From CAYWFF01 sp964458085 (GTDB taxonomy: Bacteria > Patescibacteriota > Microgenomatia > UBA8517), in contig CAYWFF010000008.1 in the NCBI GenBank assembly GCA_964458085.1, positions 1 to 31,254 of the forward strand: a stretch of 31,254 nt of DNA, written 5' to 3'. Shown here piece by piece: positions 1 through 7,128 of this stretch; the stretch's first letter is position 1, and each line of letters begins with the position of its first letter. The translations under genes and the position numbers were made by a program. A model generated the notes under the pieces. The model had not been told where the DNA came from, made no database searches, and worked only from the letters and a program-made list of their open reading frames with translations.

Positions 1-898
1 CTTTTGCCGAAGCAAATTCTTGTCGAACTATATTAATACCATTTTCACCGTCTAAGTCATCCAAAACAGGTTCAGCATTTGTTGCTTTATAAAGTTTTAA
101 AATATTTTTAGAAAATGATTTACTGTTTACCAACACTGCATCTAATACGTTTTTACCTAAATATTTTTCAATTTCTTTAATATGCGTTTTAGCTGTAAAA
201 CCATTAGTTTGCCCAAATCGGGTCATCAGGTTCATAACATACACTTTCTTTGCTTTAGCTTTTTTTATAGCTTCAGCAATTCCGTCTACAACCACATTGC
301 ATAATACACTTGTATATAAATCCCCGGGTCCCAATATAATCAGATCAGCATTCTCAATCGCAGAAAGCGCATCCTCATTTGCTTTAGCCTCGGGAAAAAC
401 TTCTAAATTTACAATCTTATAGTTCGCTAATTCAGATACCGGTTCATCGATTGCATGCTCTCCCAAAACCTGCCTGCCGTTTTCATAAGTTGCTACCAAG
501 TTTGTATTCTCATATGACACAGGAATAATTTGCCCCTCAACATCAAGCATCTTACAGGTTTTTTGGATTGCTTTTTCCTGGGAACCATATATATCGGATA
601 ATGCAGCCATAAATAGATTGCCGAAAGTCATTCCAGAAATACCGATACCGTTTGAATAGCGATAAGTAAAAAGCTGGCGCATAATTTCTGAGGATTTATC
701 AGACGCAAGCGCAACCATACACTGTCTGATATCCGATGTTGGAAGTAATCCGAATTCATCCCTGATAATCCGGTTACTGCCTCCTGAGTCGGTCATGGTT
801 ACAATTACAGAGATTTCGTGGGGATACTTTTTAAGTCCTGAAAGAACTGTATATGTACCGGTTCCGCCACCTATTACAACGATATTTTTCTTTTTCAT
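1..898 (-). CDS. yvcK: YvcK/CofD-like protein (gluconeogenesis factor family), 3' end cut by window
   Basis: The gene starts at the ATG at 898-896 and runs off the left edge with 299 codons visible. The N-terminus reads KKKNIVVIGGGTGTYTVLSGL, a Gly-rich nucleotide-binding loop, followed by TMTDSGGSNR and then GLLPTSDIRQCMVAL. This matches the family pattern TDDGGSSGR ... GxLPPGDIRNCLVAL of YvcK/CofD-type proteins. A second conserved stretch, IILGPGDLYTSVL, matches GPGSLYTSIIPNL of the family. Known YvcK proteins bind UDP-sugars and affect cell-wall precursor supply and cell shape; true CofD acts in F420 synthesis, which is less likely here because no F420 genes are seen. The start overlaps the end of proS by 4 nt (895-898), so the two are translationally coupled at the end of the rpsB block. 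The function is assigned by family only. Confidence 0.85.
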   Translation of the reverse strand, partial: MKKKNIVVIGGGTGTYTVLSGLKKYPHEISVIVTMTDSGGSNRIIRDEFGLLPTSDIRQCMVALASDKSSEIMRQLFTYRYSNGIGISGMTFGNLFMAALSDIYGSQEKAIQKTCKMLDVEGQIIPVSYENTNLVATYENGRQVLGEHAIDEPVSELANYKIVNLEVFPEAKANEDALSAIENADLIILGPGDLYTSVLCNVVVDGIAEAIKKAKAKKVYVMNLMTRFGQTNGFTAKTHIKEIEKYLGKNVLDAVLVNSKSFSKNILKLYKATNAEPVLDDLDGENGINIVRQEFASAK

Positions 899-2145
899 GA
901 ACCGACTCTTTTAATGACTTCCGGAAGTGAAATCAACTCGCTTTTATCGGACTTTCGTTCTTTGAATTCAAGTTCGCTGCCTGTTTTTTCAGATGTGACT
1001 ATTCTGACAGGAATCCCAATCAAGTCAGCATCGGCAAATTTCTCACCGGCACCAACTTTCCTATCATCCCACAAAACTTCAACTCCTTTTTGAGTTAATT
1101 CGTTGTAAATCTTTTCTCCGTTTCCTCCGGGCAATTCAATAAGGTGAATACCATATGGAGATATTGTTTTATTCCAAATAATCCCATTTGCATCATGCGA
1201 TACTTCGACCCAAGTTCCCATAACTCGAGAAGAACCGATACCGTAACTGCCAAAGTACATTGGTTTTTGTTTACCGTTTTCGTCAGCAAAATTTACTTTC
1301 ATCTTTACTGAGTAATAGGTACCGAAAGGAAAAATATTCCCCACTTCTATGGATTTTGTTGTAACAACTGAACCTCCGCAGGAAGGACATATTTCTTTAG
1401 CTTTACTGTCCAAAGTTTTAACAACAGACTCAGCATCAAACACTTCCTGATTTACTGCCCAGTCGCATTTTTGGCAAGTGTAGATAAGGTCTTCCCCTCC
1501 TTCTGCAGGAACTTGAAATTCATGAGTATAGTTTTCGGTAAATACTCCACCTCCTGCTTCGGTAATTTTAAAAGTAAATCCTAACCGTTTAAATATCCGG
1601 GAATAGGCTACTTTTACTGTTTCATAATACTTCCAGAAGTCATCCTCTGTTGCGTGAACACTGTAAAGATCTTTCATCATAAATTCACGTCCTCTTAGAA
1701 TCCCGCTTTTCGCCCTGAGTTCGTTTCTGAACTTTGTAGAAAAATGATAGAGAGCGACAGGTAATTCTTTGTAGCTTGTGACATGTTTACGTATCAGATC
1801 AAGAAAGATCTCTTCATGAGTAAACGAAAGAGCATATTCTTTGTCCCTTGAATCTTTAAATTGGTACATCACTTCTTTGGCACTGTCCCATCTGCCAGTT
1901 TCATTCCAAATTGTTTTAGGATGAAGAAGTGGCATTAAAAGTTCTTGAGCACCGGTTTTATTTAATTCTTCTCGGATGATGTCATTAATTTTGTCCACGA
2001 CTTTCCGACCCAAAGGAAGCAGTGTCCAGCTGCCCGACATCAGCTGGTCGATAAAACCTGCACGTACTAACAATTTATGATTCACACTATCTGCATCATG
2101 GGGGGTTTGTTTTTTGGTTTTTGGGAAGAGCTGAGACTGTTTCAT
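895..2145 (-). CDS. proS: Prolyl-tRNA synthetase, short form lacking the INS editing domain
   Basis: Class II aminoacyl-tRNA synthetase that charges tRNA-Pro. I choose the ATG at 2145-2143 (416 aa, beginning MKQSQLFPKT), 1 nt after the csaA stop; a longer reading frame to 2214 would overlap csaA. Motif 2 is visible as FRNELRAKSGILRGREFMMKD, the TXE-type loop as SFTHEE, and motif 3 as YFGSYGIGSSRVMG. Bacterial-type ProRS normally carries a ~180-residue INS editing domain between the YAAN-like and IEVGHIF-like motifs. Here only about 45 residues separate CDWAVNQE from IEVGNIFPFGTYYS, and they contain CQKC and CPSC pairs, which look like a small zinc ribbon. The anticodon-binding domain follows (ISPYGIHLIEL, VLWDDRKVGAGEKFADADLIGIP). 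The enzyme therefore probably lacks cis editing of Ala-tRNA-Pro. Confidence 0.95.
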   Translation of the reverse strand: MKQSQLFPKTKKQTPHDADSVNHKLLVRAGFIDQLMSGSWTLLPLGRKVVDKINDIIREELNKTGAQELLMPLLHPKTIWNETGRWDSAKEVMYQFKDSRDKEYALSFTHEEIFLDLIRKHVTSYKELPVALYHFSTKFRNELRAKSGILRGREFMMKDLYSVHATEDDFWKYYETVKVAYSRIFKRLGFTFKITEAGGGVFTENYTHEFQVPAEGGEDLIYTCQKCDWAVNQEVFDAESVVKTLDSKAKEICPSCGGSVVTTKSIEVGNIFPFGTYYSVKMKVNFADENGKQKPMYFGSYGIGSSRVMGTWVEVSHDANGIIWNKTISPYGIHLIELPGGNGEKIYNELTQKGVEVLWDDRKVGAGEKFADADLIGIPVRIVTSEKTGSELEFKERKSDKSELISLPEVIKRVGS

Positions 2146-2146
2146 A

Positions 2147-2482
2147 CTAGTATAGTTTACCACCAATTCTCGATTTGTCATTTTCGGGAACAACCAATAC
2201 AACTTCACCTTCATCGTCCGGTACTCCGAGTACTAATACATCAGAAACGAAATTACCGATTTGTTTTGGAGGGAAATTTACAACTGCCAATACTTTCTTT
2301 CCGATAAGTTTTTCCCGGGAATAGTGTTTTGTAATTTGCGCGCTTGAACGTTTTATACCCATCTCTTCTCCAAAATCTATAGTCAACTTGTATGCGGGAG
2401 TTTTTGCTTCAGGAAAACTATCTGCTTCGACTATTTTTCCCACTCTGATATCCAATTTTTCAAAGTCTTTAAAAGTTGCCAT
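2147..2482 (-). CDS. csaA: CsaA-like tRNA-binding-domain protein
   Basis: The 111-residue protein matches the CsaA family in length and order: FEKLDIRVGKIVEADSFPEA, then AYKLTIDFGEEMGIKRSSAQIT, then KVLAVVNFPPKQIGNFVSDVLVLG. This is the EMAP/MetRS-C OB fold. CsaA has been described as an export-related chaperone in Bacillus, and the same fold binds tRNA elbows in MetRS and Arc1p, so the role is either chaperone or tRNA binding. Its position directly before proS (1 nt gap) suits a tRNA-related role. The ATG at 2482 lies 7 nt after an extended -10 box (TGaTACAAT), predicting a nearly leaderless transcript. Confidence 0.9.
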   Translation of the reverse strand: MATFKDFEKLDIRVGKIVEADSFPEAKTPAYKLTIDFGEEMGIKRSSAQITKHYSREKLIGKKVLAVVNFPPKQIGNFVSDVLVLGVPDDEGEVVLVVPENDKSRIGGKLY

Positions 2483-2489
2483 GGCAATT

Positions 2490-2498
2490 ATTGTATCA
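2490..2498 (-). promoter_or_regulatory. Extended -10 for csaA
   Basis: On the minus strand TG-a-TACAAT is seen with the -10 hexamer at 2495-2490. The csaA ATG (2482) follows after 7 nt, so transcription would start at or within a few bases of the start codon. No good -35 is present. Confidence 0.5.
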
Positions 2499-2616
2499 GA
2501 ATTATTATTTTATAGATTAATGACTTAACCAACACCGGGTGTTGATCTGTAGCTGAACACCGGGATTTAGTTATTGCTCTAGTATAGAGTAAATTAGTTT
2601 ATGAATAATGATGTAG

Positions 2617-3726
2617 CTACTGTGCAGATTGCATGAGGGAATCCAAAAATCCGGCAACTCCGCCGGCTGTGATTAGTCTGCGAATATCAAACGCGGTTAC
2701 AGCAACAATTAGTGTTAGAAGAATCAGCATGCCGACAGTGTGAACTATTGCCTCGGTTCTGGGCATTACCCTTTTTTTAGTTATCGTTTCAATCGCGATA
2801 AATAACAGTCTTCCGCCATCCAATGCGGGAAACGGTAAAATATTTAAAATTGCCAAATTTACAGACAAAACACCCAAAAAGTTTAAGAGAGCCAAATAAC
2901 CAAAAGACGCTGCTTGGGAAGTAAGTGCATAAATACCGACCGGACCTGCAATATCCTGCGGGACGTTTCCTTGGAAGAGTCTGCCAATCATTGTGCCGAA
3001 CCCGGTAAGTACTATCTTTCCCCAAAACATAGCTTCTTTTAAGCCATGATAAATTCCCAAAAACGGCCGCTGCCATATCGGTGCAAAATAAGTTTCCGTT
3101 GCAGAAATTACTACTCCTAAAGCACCTTCACCTTCTGGAGGATCAAGACGGGGTGTTACTATTACTTCACTGGCAACTCCATCCTCTTCGACTAAAATTG
3201 TAGTCTCCTGACCTTTTTTAGCATCAATTGCCTCGATAAAACCCGTAACTGAAGTAATTTTTTGACCTTCTACTTCTCGGACAGTGTCACCAACTGATAA
3301 TTCAGTATTTTGAGCAGGCGAGCTTTCAGATATTGCCAGAATCTTCACATTTTCGGATTCGCGAGGAACTCCGGTTATAGTGTAGCCGATAGCAAAAACT
3401 GCAATCGCAAGTACAAAATTCATAACAACTCCCGCAACCGCAACCAACGCCCTTACCTTTTTTGATTTATTAAATAAAGCTCGTTTGGAGTCTGTTACTC
3501 CTTCATCTGCGGTTTCTCCATGCGGGCGGACGAAGCCGCCGAAAGGAAGCGCGTTTATTGACCAGATAGTTTCTCCAACTTTTTTTCCCCACACTCTGGG
3601 TGGCAGTCCGAATCCGAATTCTTCAACCCAAACTCCGTTTTTGACACAAGCAATGTAGTGTCCCAATTCGTGGATTAAAACTAGGACAGATAATACTGCA
3701 AGAAAAATAAGTAGCGTGCCGAACAT
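2617..3726 (-). CDS. rseP: RseP-like site-2 protease (M50) with PDZ domain
   Basis: Membrane zinc metalloprotease of the RseP/RasP (S2P) family, 369 aa from the ATG at 3726. The zinc motif HELGHY (H19, E20, H23) lies in the first membrane helix and the second catalytic motif is LNILPFPALDGG (Asp ~303) near the C-terminus. Between them are a second membrane segment and a single PDZ domain (about residues 110-190; VKILAISESSPAQNTELSVGD). FGFGLPPR and GFVRPHGE are typical of the family. A longer frame to a TTG at 3765 exists, but that stretch carries a promoter (TTGTTC-17-TATACT), so I prefer the ATG. Position after frr is that of rseP in the canonical rpsB-tsf-pyrH-frr-uppS-cdsA-dxr-rseP-proS order. 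The substrate is unknown; no anti-sigma factor is seen here. Confidence 0.92.
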   Translation of the reverse strand: MFGTLLIFLAVLSVLVLIHELGHYIACVKNGVWVEEFGFGLPPRVWGKKVGETIWSINALPFGGFVRPHGETADEGVTDSKRALFNKSKKVRALVAVAGVVMNFVLAIAVFAIGYTITGVPRESENVKILAISESSPAQNTELSVGDTVREVEGQKITSVTGFIEAIDAKKGQETTILVEEDGVASEVIVTPRLDPPEGEGALGVVISATETYFAPIWQRPFLGIYHGLKEAMFWGKIVLTGFGTMIGRLFQGNVPQDIAGPVGIYALTSQAASFGYLALLNFLGVLSVNLAILNILPFPALDGGRLLFIAIETITKKRVMPRTEAIVHTVGMLILLTLIVAVTAFDIRRLITAGGVAGFLDSLMQSAQ

Positions 3727-3736
3727 ACTAAAGGTA

Positions 3737-3765
3737 AGTATAGATGAGGATAGATAAGAGAACAA
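3737..3765 (-). promoter_or_regulatory. Promoter for rseP-like gene
   Basis: The minus strand shows TTGTTC (3765-3760), 17 nt spacer, TATACT (3742-3737), then 10 nt to the ATG at 3726. The -35 coincides with the alternative TTG start, which argues against the longer protein. Confidence 0.55.
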
Positions 3766-3808
3766 GGTGGGGAACCATATAATTTATTTACATATAAAAC
3801 GATAAAAA

Positions 3809-4363
3809 CTAAATTTGCAGAAGCTCTTGTTTTTTCCGTTCTCCCATGTCGTCAAGTTTCTTTATAAATTCATCCGTTATTTCCTGTAATCTCTTTTCCT
3901 GACCAAATTTTTCGTCTTCCGTGATAGTTTTGTTTTCAAAACCATCCTTAATGTCCCGCATTTCTTCTCCCCTTATCTGCCGAATCATTACCCGACCGTT
4001 TTCCAACTTCGTACTTAAAAGTTTGACATATTTCTCCCTATCCTCTGTTGTAAGAGGCGGAAGTGAAATTCTTAAAATCTCTCCGTCAATAGCAGGATTT
4101 AAACCGACATTTGCTTCCAAAATACCTTTTCTCATATCTCCGATTATAGATTTATCCCAGGGAGAAATAACCAAAGTCTGAGTATCCGGAGCGGTAATTG
4201 TGGCAAGCTCCAAAACTTTCAGGCGTTGTGTTCCTCCATACGCCGGCACAATTATATCTTCAACTAAGCTGGGGGTTGCACGCCCCGTGCGGATACTTGC
4301 AATATCACCCGCAAGTATTTCCAGTACCGACTGCATTTTATGCTTCACTGAAGTTTCGTCCAT
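3809..4363 (-). CDS. frr: Ribosome recycling factor
   Basis: RRF splits post-termination ribosomes together with EF-G. I use the ATG at 4363 (184 aa, MDETSVKHKMQSVLEIL), matching the usual 185-residue length. Family landmarks are IRTGRATPSLVEDIIVPAYGG, PWDKSIIGDMRKGILEANVGLNP and LRISLPPLTTEDREKYVK. The upstream 14 codons in frame contain a promoter and are unlikely to be translated. In most bacteria pyrH lies between tsf and frr; here the two are adjacent (tsf stop at 4436) and pyrH is absent. Confidence 0.96.
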   Translation of the reverse strand: MDETSVKHKMQSVLEILAGDIASIRTGRATPSLVEDIIVPAYGGTQRLKVLELATITAPDTQTLVISPWDKSIIGDMRKGILEANVGLNPAIDGEILRISLPPLTTEDREKYVKLLSTKLENGRVMIRQIRGEEMRDIKDGFENKTITEDEKFGQEKRLQEITDEFIKKLDDMGERKKQELLQI

Positions 4364-4372
4364 GTAATTGTT

Positions 4373-4400
4373 ATTATAATGAAGTATATATAAATTGCAA
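4373..4400 (-). promoter_or_regulatory. Promoter for frr
   Basis: The minus strand shows TTGCAA (4400-4395), 16 nt, TATAAT (4378-4373), then 9 nt to the frr ATG (4363). It is a strong match and predicts a leader of only about 2-3 nt. Confidence 0.6.
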
Positions 4401-4435
4401 AGCAAGTTTTTAAAACTGAGCGGTTTATAAGGAGC

Positions 4436-4891
4436 TTACTCTTCCCCTAATTCGAATCTGGAAACCCTACCGAGGCGGATATTTTCTCCGGTTTTTGCAA
4501 CCACTTCTTTAATGAGATCCTCGATTTTTTTGCTTGGATCTCTTATAAAGTCCTGTTTTTCAACACCGTCACTTCCCATAGCAGAAACCTGTAAAGCAAT
4601 ATCATGCGCCAATTCGCGGAAAAGTTCATTGCGGGCAACAAAATCAGTCTCGCAAAAAAGTTCTACAACTGCAGCGACTTTATTGGAATGATGGACATAA
4701 GTCTCGATTACTCCCTGCTTTGTTTCTCTCTCAGATCGCTTTGCAGCTTTTTCAAATCCCTCTTTAAGAAGAACTTCACGAGCTTTTTTCTCGTTTCCTT
4801 TAAATTCCTCTAAGACGTTTTTTACCCTGATAACAGGCGCTCCTGTTTCGTCCCGAAGTTTTTTAATTGTTGATGCGTCAATTTTAGCCAT
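4436..4891 (-). CDS. tsf: Elongation factor Ts, short form
   Basis: Guanine-nucleotide exchange factor for EF-Tu. The N-terminal UBA-like domain (KIDASTIKKLRDETGAP) and the core signature VVELFCETDFVARNELFRELAHDIALQV are clear. At 151 residues it is much shorter than the 280-residue E. coli protein and shorter than the ~196-residue Thermus type, so it keeps the UBA domain and roughly one dimerisation subdomain. The usual TGAGMMDCKKAL segment reads TGAPVIRVKNVL here. It starts 2 nt after the rpsB stop and is translated from the same message. Confidence 0.95.
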   Translation of the reverse strand: MAKIDASTIKKLRDETGAPVIRVKNVLEEFKGNEKKAREVLLKEGFEKAAKRSERETKQGVIETYVHHSNKVAAVVELFCETDFVARNELFRELAHDIALQVSAMGSDGVEKQDFIRDPSKKIEDLIKEVVAKTGENIRLGRVSRFELGEE

Positions 4892-4893
4892 AT

Positions 4894-5879
4894 TTAATTA
4901 TATTCTATTTCACTTTTTTTTGTCTTTTTGACTGCCTTTTTTGATTTTTCTTTTGTAGACTTTTCAACTTCTTTTTTAGCTTTGCTTTCCTTTTCTGCTT
5001 TTTCATCTTTTACACTTTCCTTAGACTTTGCCTGTTTAGTATCTTTGCTTTTTTTACCTTCCATAATTGCATCTGCAAAAAGATCCAAAACGTACTCAAC
5101 CGCTTTTGAAGCATCATCGTTCATAGGTATAGGAAAATCAATAAGCGTCGGGTCTGAGTTTGAATCTACTACACCAATCGTAGTAACTTTTGCCTGCAAA
5201 GCTTCCCTAACTGCTCCGAATTCACGTTTAGTATCAATTATTATCAAAAGCTGCGGAACATCAGTAAGTTCAGCAATACCGCCAAAAAATCTCTCCAACC
5301 TTTTTACCTCGCGGTCAAGAAGTAACCGCTCTTTTTTTGTGTATTCAGAGTAGGCACCGGTTTCAAAATTTTGTTTCATTTCTGAAAGTTTTCTTGTTGA
5401 ACGTCTGATTTGTTGGAAATTCGTAATAATGCCGCCCAACCAACGTTCATTAATATAAAAAGCTCCGGATCTTTTTGCAACTTCCACTATCTTTTCTTTT
5501 GCTTGTTTTTTAGTGCCCACAAAAACAATGTTTTTCCCTTCTCTGCTTGCTTCTTTCAAAACTTCTAATGCTTCTTCCAAATGTTGTTTAGTTTTGGTTA
5601 AGTCAAAAACATGGACTCCGTCCTTTGAGCCATATAGGTATTCTTCCATTTTTGGGTTCCAGCGTTTAGTCTGATGACCGAAATGGGCACCGGTTTCAAT
5701 TAATTCTTTTANNNNNNNNNNNNNNNNNNNNNNNNNNNNNNNNNNNNNNNNNNNNNNNNNNNNNNNNNNNNNNNNNNNNNNNNNNNNNNNNNNNNNNNNN
5801 NNNNNNNNNNNTTCCAGCGTTTAGTCTGATGACCGAAATGGGCACCGGTTTCAATTAATTCTTTTAGTGATACTTCCAT
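4894..5879 (-). CDS. rpsB: 30S ribosomal protein S2 (interrupted by a scaffold gap)
   Basis: The start codon is at 5879-5877. The first codons read MEVSLKELIETGAHFGHQTK and continue to the gap; left of the gap the same sequence repeats and runs on into NPKMEEYLYGSKDGVHVFDL. The 55 nt at 5812-5866 and 5657-5711 are identical, so the two contig ends overlap and the 100-N gap is false. Removing one copy and the Ns gives a complete 276-residue S2 in a single frame. FGHQTKRWNPKM and NIVFVGTKKQAKE are S2 signatures. The last ~55 residues are a Lys/Glu/Ser-rich tail of low complexity beyond the S2 fold. rpsB heads the operon with its own promoter and structured leader. Confidence 0.95.
5657..5866. 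other. False 100-N scaffold gap flanked by a 55-nt duplicate
   Basis: Positions 5712-5811 are exactly 100 N. The 55 nt before the gap (5657-5711) are repeated exactly after it (5812-5866), in the same orientation and in the same rpsB reading frame. This is the signature of two overlapping contig ends joined with an arbitrary spacer, not a biological repeat. Confidence 0.93.
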
Positions 5880-5890
5880 GTGTTTTGTGT

Positions 5891-5942
5891 CGTTCCTTAT
5901 TCCGCTACGTTAAGGAGAAGATTTTGAAAGTCTTCAGGAACG
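5891..5942 (-). promoter_or_regulatory. Structured 5' leader of rpsB
   Basis: In the rpsB leader, CGTTCCT (5942-5936) can pair with AGGAACG (5897-5891), and inside it GAAGA (5935-5931) pairs with TCTTC (5921-5917). The outer stem ends 11 nt before the rpsB ATG. The leader from the predicted start (~5976) is about 97 nt, far longer than the near-zero leaders of other genes here. An S2 autoregulatory element is an inference from position and structure. Confidence 0.5.
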
Positions 5943-5982
5943 AATTCCTTTACGTATGTGTGTCTTTATTAGACTAAGTGGT

Positions 5983-6011
5983 ATTCTATCAGCCTTAAAT
6001 TAAAATTACAA
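5983..6011 (-). promoter_or_regulatory. Promoter for rpsB operon
   Basis: The minus strand shows TTGTAA (6011-6006), 17 nt spacer and an extended -10 TGaTAGAAT (hexamer 5988-5983). It lies between the folD stop and rpsB. Confidence 0.65.
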
Positions 6012-6021
6012 CTTTAAATGT

Positions 6022-6861
6022 TTACTGATTTGCAATTTCAGCAACATGATCAACTAAGTTTTCCAATAAACATGCTATTGTCAAAGGACCGACTCCCCCT
6101 GGAACAGGCGAGATAAATGAAGCCTTATCCATCATTTCAAGGGTTTCCACATCTCCTTTTGGCGCACCGACATCGATAACTACTGCATTATTTTTAACCA
6201 TATCACCCCTGATTAAACCTGTCTGGCCGGTTGCACTAATGACAATATCCGCTTCTTTGACAAAGTTTGCAATGTCGTATGTTGCCTTATGCAACAAACT
6301 AACCGTCGCGTTCTGTTCTGTTAAGAGAATTGCCAGAGGTTTACCTAAAATTTCGCTCGCACCAAGTACTACGACACGTTTTCCTGGAAGTGAAATTTTA
6401 CCTACTGCCAGTACTGTAAGAACGGCTTTAACGGTTGCCGGGAGATACTTGGGCGTTCCCATCATTAGTAAACCTAAATTGTTTGCGTTCAAACAGTCAA
6501 TGTCTTTATCGGATGGAATTACAGATGTAATAAAACTCCATTCGTCTTTTGTAAAATTATTTCCTCCTGACGGTTTTTGGACTAAGATTCCGTGTATGCC
6601 GGTGGTACTTGTCAAGAGTTTTACTTTTTGTTTGAAAAGTTCAGCCTCTTTTAATTCAATAGGGTGGCTTTCAAAGTGTATGCCAATTGATTCTGCTTTT
6701 TCTTTTTTGAGTTTTGTATATAAAACCGATCCGGAGTCCGTAGTCAGAAAAACACTTGCCATCCTGGGAATTATGTTTTTCTTTTTTAAGTCGCTAATTT
6801 TAGCTGCAAGTACTTCGAGTTTATCTCGTGCCACTTTAGTCCCGTCAAAAACTGCCGTCAT
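6022..6861 (-). CDS. folD: Methylenetetrahydrofolate dehydrogenase/cyclohydrolase FolD
   Basis: Bifunctional cytosolic enzyme converting 5,10-CH2-THF to 10-formyl-THF. The 279-residue length is normal. The catalytic YxxxK is Y48-TKL-K52, the folate-site Asp is in DKDID (D122), the Rossmann loop is VVVLGASEILGKP and the C-terminal signature is PVPGGVGPLTIACLL. The usual QLPLP motif after GILVQ is changed to QKPSG (residues 95-99), which is unusual in the folate pocket, although Gln95 is kept. It shares its pathway with glyA, thyA, folA and fmt in this window. The ATG lies 6 nt downstream of a TACAAT box. Confidence 0.95.
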   Translation of the reverse strand: MTAVFDGTKVARDKLEVLAAKISDLKKKNIIPRMASVFLTTDSGSVLYTKLKKEKAESIGIHFESHPIELKEAELFKQKVKLLTSTTGIHGILVQKPSGGNNFTKDEWSFITSVIPSDKDIDCLNANNLGLLMMGTPKYLPATVKAVLTVLAVGKISLPGKRVVVLGASEILGKPLAILLTEQNATVSLLHKATYDIANFVKEADIVISATGQTGLIRGDMVKNNAVVIDVGAPKGDVETLEMMDKASFISPVPGGVGPLTIACLLENLVDHVAEIANQ

Positions 6862-6867
6862 GAGGCA

Positions 6868-6896
6868 ATTGTAGTTGAAAGAAAACTAATACACAA
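6868..6896 (-). promoter_or_regulatory. Promoter for folD
   Basis: The minus strand shows TTGTGT (6896-6891), 17 nt, TACAAT (6873-6868), then 6 nt to the ATG (6861). This places the transcription start at or next to the A of the start codon. Confidence 0.6.
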
Positions 6897-6900
6897 ATCG

Positions 6901-7125
6901 TTATATAAATTTGGAATTACACTCTTGTTTTACCTGTTTTTTATCACTTTCATCGCCCAAGGCCAATTTCCTATATTCTTCATATCGCTTCCCAGACCAA
7001 ACACGACTTTTTGCAGATCTTACCCACACCTGCAAAGGGCAACGATTTTTATAGTTAGGACAATCCACACCAAGGCACCAATCAGGCCTATCTTGATTTT
7101 TTCTTTCGATATCAGAGTATAACAA
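6901..7125 (-). CDS. Small Cys-containing hypothetical protein
   Basis: A 74-residue protein I do not recognise. It contains C17, C22 and C29 in WCLGVDCPNYKNRCPLQVW plus C68 near the end, so a metal site is possible but unproven. The middle is basic and aromatic (VWVRSAKSRVWSGKRYEEY). It starts 3 nt after the stop of the membrane-protein gene 7129-7539 and so probably shares its message. No base-composition anomaly is seen. Confidence 0.55.
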   Translation of the reverse strand: MLYSDIERKNQDRPDWCLGVDCPNYKNRCPLQVWVRSAKSRVWSGKRYEEYRKLALGDESDKKQVKQECNSKFI

Positions 7126-7128
7126 ACT

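Noticed and set aside
2145..2214. Longer proS starting at 2214
   Set aside because: It would overlap csaA by 68 nt, and the added residues are not part of known ProRS N-termini.
5657..5866. Biological direct repeat within rpsB
   Set aside because: Exact identity, the reading frame and the 100-N spacer point to a scaffolding artefact.
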